In this document: positions 60,045-64,000 of the stretch, in pieces
How the letters are laid out: every line of letters starts with the position of its first letter
Position numbering within the stretch: the first letter of the stretch is position 1
Source: Diplonema papillatum
Taxonomy: Eukaryota; Euglenozoa; Diplonemea; Diplonemida; Diplonemidae
NCBI GenBank assembly: GCA_030068145.1
Contig: JAPJBO010000758.1
Location: forward strand, 1 to 64,000
Length of the DNA stretch: 64,000 nucleotides
Reading direction: 5' to 3'
Notes under the pieces: model-generated
The model's input: the letters and a program-made list of their open reading frames with translations, nothing else
What the model was told of the DNA's origin: nothing
Databases searched by the model: none
Translations under genes and position numbers: made by a program

Positions 60045-63000
60045 CTGTAACACTTCTTGGCACACGGGAGTTTCCCATCAAAGCACAGTGTTAGCCTTGT
60101 GGGTGCTGATGTGGCCTTTCGACATCTGGAATGGCATCTTCCCCACCTAAAAACTGTGTCTCCGTAGCACATCTTGGCACACGGGGGTTTCCCATCAAGC
60201 ACAGTGATAGCCGTGGGTGCTGATGTGGCCTTTCCACATCTGGAATTGCATCTTCCCCAACTAAAAGCTGTGTTACCGTAGCACATCTTGGCACACGGGA
60301 GTTTCCCATCAAAGCACAGTGATAGCCTTGTGGGTGCTGATGTGGCCTTTCGACATCTGGAATGGCATCTTCCCCAACTAAAAGCTGTGTTACTGTAGCA
60401 CATCTTGGCACACGGGAGTTTCCCATCAAAGCACAGTCATAGCCGTGTGGGTGCTGATGTGGCCATTCTACATCTGGAATCAACTAAAAGCTGTGTTACC
60501 GTAGCACATCTTGGCACACGGGAGTTTCCCATCAAAGCACAGTGTGGCCTTTCTTCATCTGGAATTGCATCTTCCCCGCCTAAAGCCGTGTTCCCGTAAC
60601 ACATCTTGGCACACGGGAGTTTCCCATCAAAGCACAGGGATAGCCTTGTGGGTGCTGATGTGGCCTTTCGACATCTGGAATTGCATCTTCCCCACCTAAA
60701 AACTGTGTCTCCGTAGCACATCTTGGCACACGGGAGTTTCCCATCAAAGCGCAGTGATAGCCTTGTGGGTGCTGATGTGGCCTTTCCACATCTGGAATGG
60801 CATCTTCCCCAACTGAAAGCTGTGTTACCGTAGCACATCTTGGCACACGGGAGTTTCCCATCAAAGCACAGTGATAGCCTTGTGGGTGCTGATGTGGCCT
60901 TTCCACATCTGGAATGGCATCTTCCCCAACTAAAAGCTGTGTTACCGTAGCACATCTTGGCACACGGGAGTTTCCCATCAAAGCACAGTGATGGCCGTGT
61001 GTGGCCTTTCTTCATCTGGAATTGCATCTTCCCCGCCTAAAGCCGTGTTCCCGTAACACATCTTGGCACACGGGAGTTTCCCATCAAAGCACAGTGATAG
61101 CCTTGTGGGTGCTGATGTGGCCTTTCGACATCTGGAATGGCATCTTCCCCAACTAAAAGCTGTGTTACCGTAGCACATCTTGGCACACGGGAGTTTCCCA
61201 TCAAAGCACAGTGATGGCCGTGTGTGGCCTTTCTTCATCTGGAATTGCATCTTCCCCGCCTAAAGCCGTGTTCCCGTAACACATCTTGGCACACGGGAGT
61301 TTCCCATCAAAGCACAGGGATAGCCTTGTGGGTGCTGATGTGGCCTTTCGACATCTGGAATTGCATCTTCCCCACCTAAAAACTGTGTCTCCGTAGCACA
61401 TCTTGGCACACGGGAGTTTCCCATCAAAGCGCAGTGATAGCCTTGTGGGTGCTGATGTGGCCTTTCCACATCTGGAATGGCATCTTCCCCAACTGAAAGC
61501 TGTGTTACCGTAGCACATCTTGGCACACGGGAGTTTCCCATCAAAGCACAGTGATAGCCTTGTGGGTGCTGATGTGGCCTTTCCACATCTGGAATGGCAT
61601 CTTCCCCAACTAAAAGCTGTGTTACCGTAGCACATCTTGGCACACGGGAGTTTCCCATCAAAGCACAGTGATGGCCGTGTGTGGCCTTTCTTCATCTGGA
61701 ATTGCATCTTCCCCGCCTAAAGCCGTGTTCCCGTAACACATCTTGGCACACGGGAGTTTCCCATCAAAGCACAGTGATAGCCTTGTGGGTGCTGATGTGG
61801 CCTTTCGACATCTGGAATGGCATCTTCCCCAACTAAAAGCTGTGTTACCGTAGCACATCTTGGCACACGGGAGTTTCCCATCAAAGCACAGTGATGGCCG
61901 TGTGTGGCCTTTCTTCATCTGGAATTGCATCTTCCCCGCCTAAAGCCGTGTTCCCGTAACACATCTTGGCACACGGGAGTTTCCCATCAAAGCACAGTGA
62001 TAGCCTTGTGGGTGCTGATGTGGCCTTTCGACATCTGGAATGGCATCTTCCCCAACTAAAAGCTGTGTTACCGTAGCACATCTTGGCACACGGGAGTTTC
62101 CCATCAAAGCACAGTGATGGCCGTGTGTGGCCTTTCTTCATCTGGAATTGCATCTTCCCCGCCTAAAGCCGTGTTCCCGTAACACATCTTGGCACACGGG
62201 AGTTTCCCATCAAAGCACAGTGATAGCCTTGTGGGTGCTGATGTGGCCTTTCGACATCTGGAATTGCAGCTTCCCCAACTAGAAGCTGTGTTACCGTAGC
62301 ACATCTTGGCACACGGGAGTTTCCCATCAAAGCGCAGTGATAGCCTTGTGGGTGCTGATGTGGCCTTTCTACATCTGGAATTGCATCTTCCCCACCTAAA
62401 AACCGTGTCTCCGTAGCACATCTTGGCACACGGGAGTTTCCCATCAAGCACAGTGATAGCCGTGGGTGCTGATGTGGCCTTTCCACATCTGGAATTGCAT
62501 CTTCCCCAACTAAAAGCTGTGTTACCGTAGCACATCTTGGCACACGGGAGTTTCCCATCAAAGCACAGTGTTAGCCTTGTGGGTGCTGATGTGGCCATTC
62601 TACATCTGGAATCAACTAAAAGCTGTGTTACTGTAGCACATCTTGGCACACGGGAGTTTCCCATCAAAGCACAGTGTGGCCTTTCTTCATCTGGAATTGC
62701 ATCTTCCCCGCCTAAAGCCGTGTTCCCGTAACACATCTTGGCACACGGGAGTTTCCCATCAAAGCACAGTGATAGCCTTGTGGGTGCTGATGCATCTGGA
62801 ATGACATCTTCCCCAACTAAAAGCTGTGTTACCGTAGCACATCTTGGCACACGGGAGTTTCCCATCAAAGCACAGTGATAGCCTTGTGGGTGCTGATGTG
62901 GCCTTTCGACATCTGGAATTGCATCTTCCCCAACTAAAAGCTGTGTTACCGTAGCACATCTTGGCACACGGGAGTTTCCCATCAAAGCACAGTGATGGCC

Positions 63001-63160
63001 GTGTGTGGCCTTTCTTCATCTGGAATTGCATCTTCCCCGCCTAAAGCCGTGTTCCCGTAACACATCTTGGCACACGGGAGTTTCCCATCAAAGCACAGGG
63101 ATAGCCTTGTGGGTGCTGATGTGGCCTTTCGACATCTGGAATTGCATCTTCCCCACCTAG
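60045..63160 (-). repeat. 117-bp tandem array, ~27 units
   Basis: Each unit contains CACATCTTGGCACACGGGAG, TTTCCCATCAAAGCACAG and TGGCATCTTCCCCAACTAAA. Shortened units occur at regular places, creating ~223-bp and ~680-bp higher-order repeats. On the minus strand two frames are open: a Cys-rich one (GKLPCAKMCYGNTAFSWGRC, HSRCRKATSAPTRLSL) and one reading NSRVPRCATVTQLLVGEDAI, PDVERPHQHPQG. The array abuts the helicase at CTTTCTTCATCTGGAATTGC, so it may be a multiplied upstream exon of that gene. Confidence 0.93.
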
Positions 63161-63252
63161 AGCTGAAGTATAGTGGTAGTAGTATAGCTGAAGAACTCAG
63201 GGCCCCTCGCCCTGATGTTGTGATATAAAGGAAAACAAAAGGTAGTTCGGAG

Positions 63253-63312
63253 GGAGAGGAGAGAGGAGAGAGGAGAGAGGAGTGAGGAGAGAGGAGAGAG
63301 GAGAGAGGAGAG
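63253..63312. repeat. (GAGAGGA)n purine microsatellite
   Basis: About eight units with one GTGAGGA variant. Confidence 0.95.
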
Positions 63313-63329
63313 GATCGGAACTAACTGTC

Positions 63330-63525
63330 ACGGGGCACCTGCTTCCACTACGTCCTGGTGCCTCCTTCTCAAGGGAGACGGTGTATCCGTTCGGGCAGAA
63401 CACTGCCTCTCATGCGAGATGTTGTACAGAAAAGGGATGCAAACAAGTGAAAAGGGGGAAAAGGGGAGTGTACGGCTCCCTAAGTGGGGTGTGAAACCTT
63501 TAGGGACCAGCCCCTCTAGAGTAAT
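63330..63525. repeat. Stem-loop repeat family, copy
   Basis: The GCACCTGCTTCCACTACG...CTCAAGGGAGACGG module (also at 25686) is followed by GCAGAACACTGCC, AAAGGGATGCAAA, GGGGAGTGTACGGCTCCC and CCTTTAGGGACCAGCCCC. The TTGATGCTAGCATCAA part is missing. Confidence 0.85.
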
Positions 63526-63529
63526 TCGG

Positions 63530-63815
63530 GGGGGATTGCAAGTACGTGCGGAATGGGTATGTGCTCAAGACCGCACTGGTCCCGTCTGCGCCGTGTTTCG
63601 ATACATAAGGCGGACCATCAGCGCGGAATCTGAGTGCCTGCAGACAGGACAGCGGTGTGAGTCTGGTTTGCCAGGCGGCTGTTCGTAGCTCGTCGCAGCC
63701 AGGACCACCCGTGCTACTAGAGCACAGGCGATTCCGTCACAGGGAGAAGGCCCCTTCAACCGTGTCTGAGCAATCAGTTAAAAAACTCAGGGCACTTGCA
63801 ACTCGCTAGGCAGCA
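63530..63815. repeat. Dispersed family GCGCCGTGTTTCGG, copy
   Basis: Close match to 20590-20930 in the same orientation. In both places a stem-loop family copy lies within a few hundred bases (63.4 and 21.15 kb), in opposite order. Confidence 0.85.
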
Positions 63816-64000
63816 ATTCGGGAGGAAAATCATAGTAGAAAAACTATTGATTTATCAGGGGAATTCTACTAGGTAAAACAAACGACCCTTAGGACACCTC
63901 GGTACGCACTTGGATCGCGGGGGAAAATTTTCGGCGTGACCTCCGGGGCTAGCCCGTTCGCTCACTTTCTGCGGCTAGCTCGGGGGGTAAACCCATCGTA
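63816..64000. other. Window end, no gene seen
   Basis: AT/GC mixed sequence with GCGGCTAGCTCGGGGG and GGGGCTAGCCC words. No feature is supported. Confidence 0.5.

Overview
This window is eukaryotic nuclear DNA, most likely from a protist or another microbial eukaryote that I cannot name. The evidence is GC-rich coding exons bounded by good GT-AG splice sites (donors GTATGT, GTGAGT, GTGAGC, GTAAGG; acceptors ending CAG after pyrimidine tracts), large introns, long CA/GTA/GA microsatellites, MITE-like inverted-repeat elements, a pogo-like DNA transposon, hAT remnants and a Penelope-like retroelement. There are no operons, ribosome-binding sites or bacterial gene spacing. No rRNA gene, convincing tRNA gene or CRISPR array is visible.

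Layout. 0-15 kb: an ankyrin-repeat/membrane protein gene on the minus strand (exons 11434-13498 and 3208-4099, joined across an inferred 7.3-kb intron). Its 3' exon has decayed tandem copies (150-3207) and its donor junction is repeated in 221-bp units (10502-11436). The intron holds a MITE, a perfect 52-bp palindrome, a 359-bp GTA microsatellite, hAT transposase remnants and one isolated plus-strand exon. 15-19 kb: a TIR element with TA duplications, tandem repeats of about 180 bp and one unidentified terminal exon. 19-25.2 kb: a nested transposon complex. A 6.2-kb element with ~150-bp terminal inverted repeats contains a complete 3.0-kb pogo-like transposon (DD35D transposase fused to a Ulp1/C48-type protease), and its right TIR is split by a 388-bp insertion with an 11-bp target duplication. 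26-36.7 kb: three more places where a single exon or a short unit has been tandemly multiplied. 38-46.8 kb: a degenerate ORF region, a MITE, a 24-bp minisatellite encoding an octapeptide repeat, a TPR protein with an N-terminal membrane anchor (its 5' end present three times), CA microsatellites and three plus-strand exons including a Cys/His-rich one. 47-50 kb: a 98-bp satellite and a coiled-coil gene with a clear two-exon model. 50.0-56.1 kb: an apparently intact Penelope-like element with 187-bp direct repeats, whose 1531-aa ORF carries GIY-YIG nuclease N-terminal to the reverse transcriptase, then an OTU protease and a C-terminal zinc finger. 56-64 kb: an acidic, probably nuclear protein, a frameshifted PIF1-type helicase, a 117-bp satellite of about 3.1 kb and copies of dispersed repeats.

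The recurring theme is small-scale tandem duplication of single exons together with their flanking intron and splice site, seen at seven or more independent loci. The two intact-looking transposons are the main candidates for something new: both fuse a peptidase domain of the ubiquitin/SUMO-deconjugating type to the mobilisation protein. Reading frames were inspected by eye; no database search or alignment program was run, so all family assignments rest on motif recognition.
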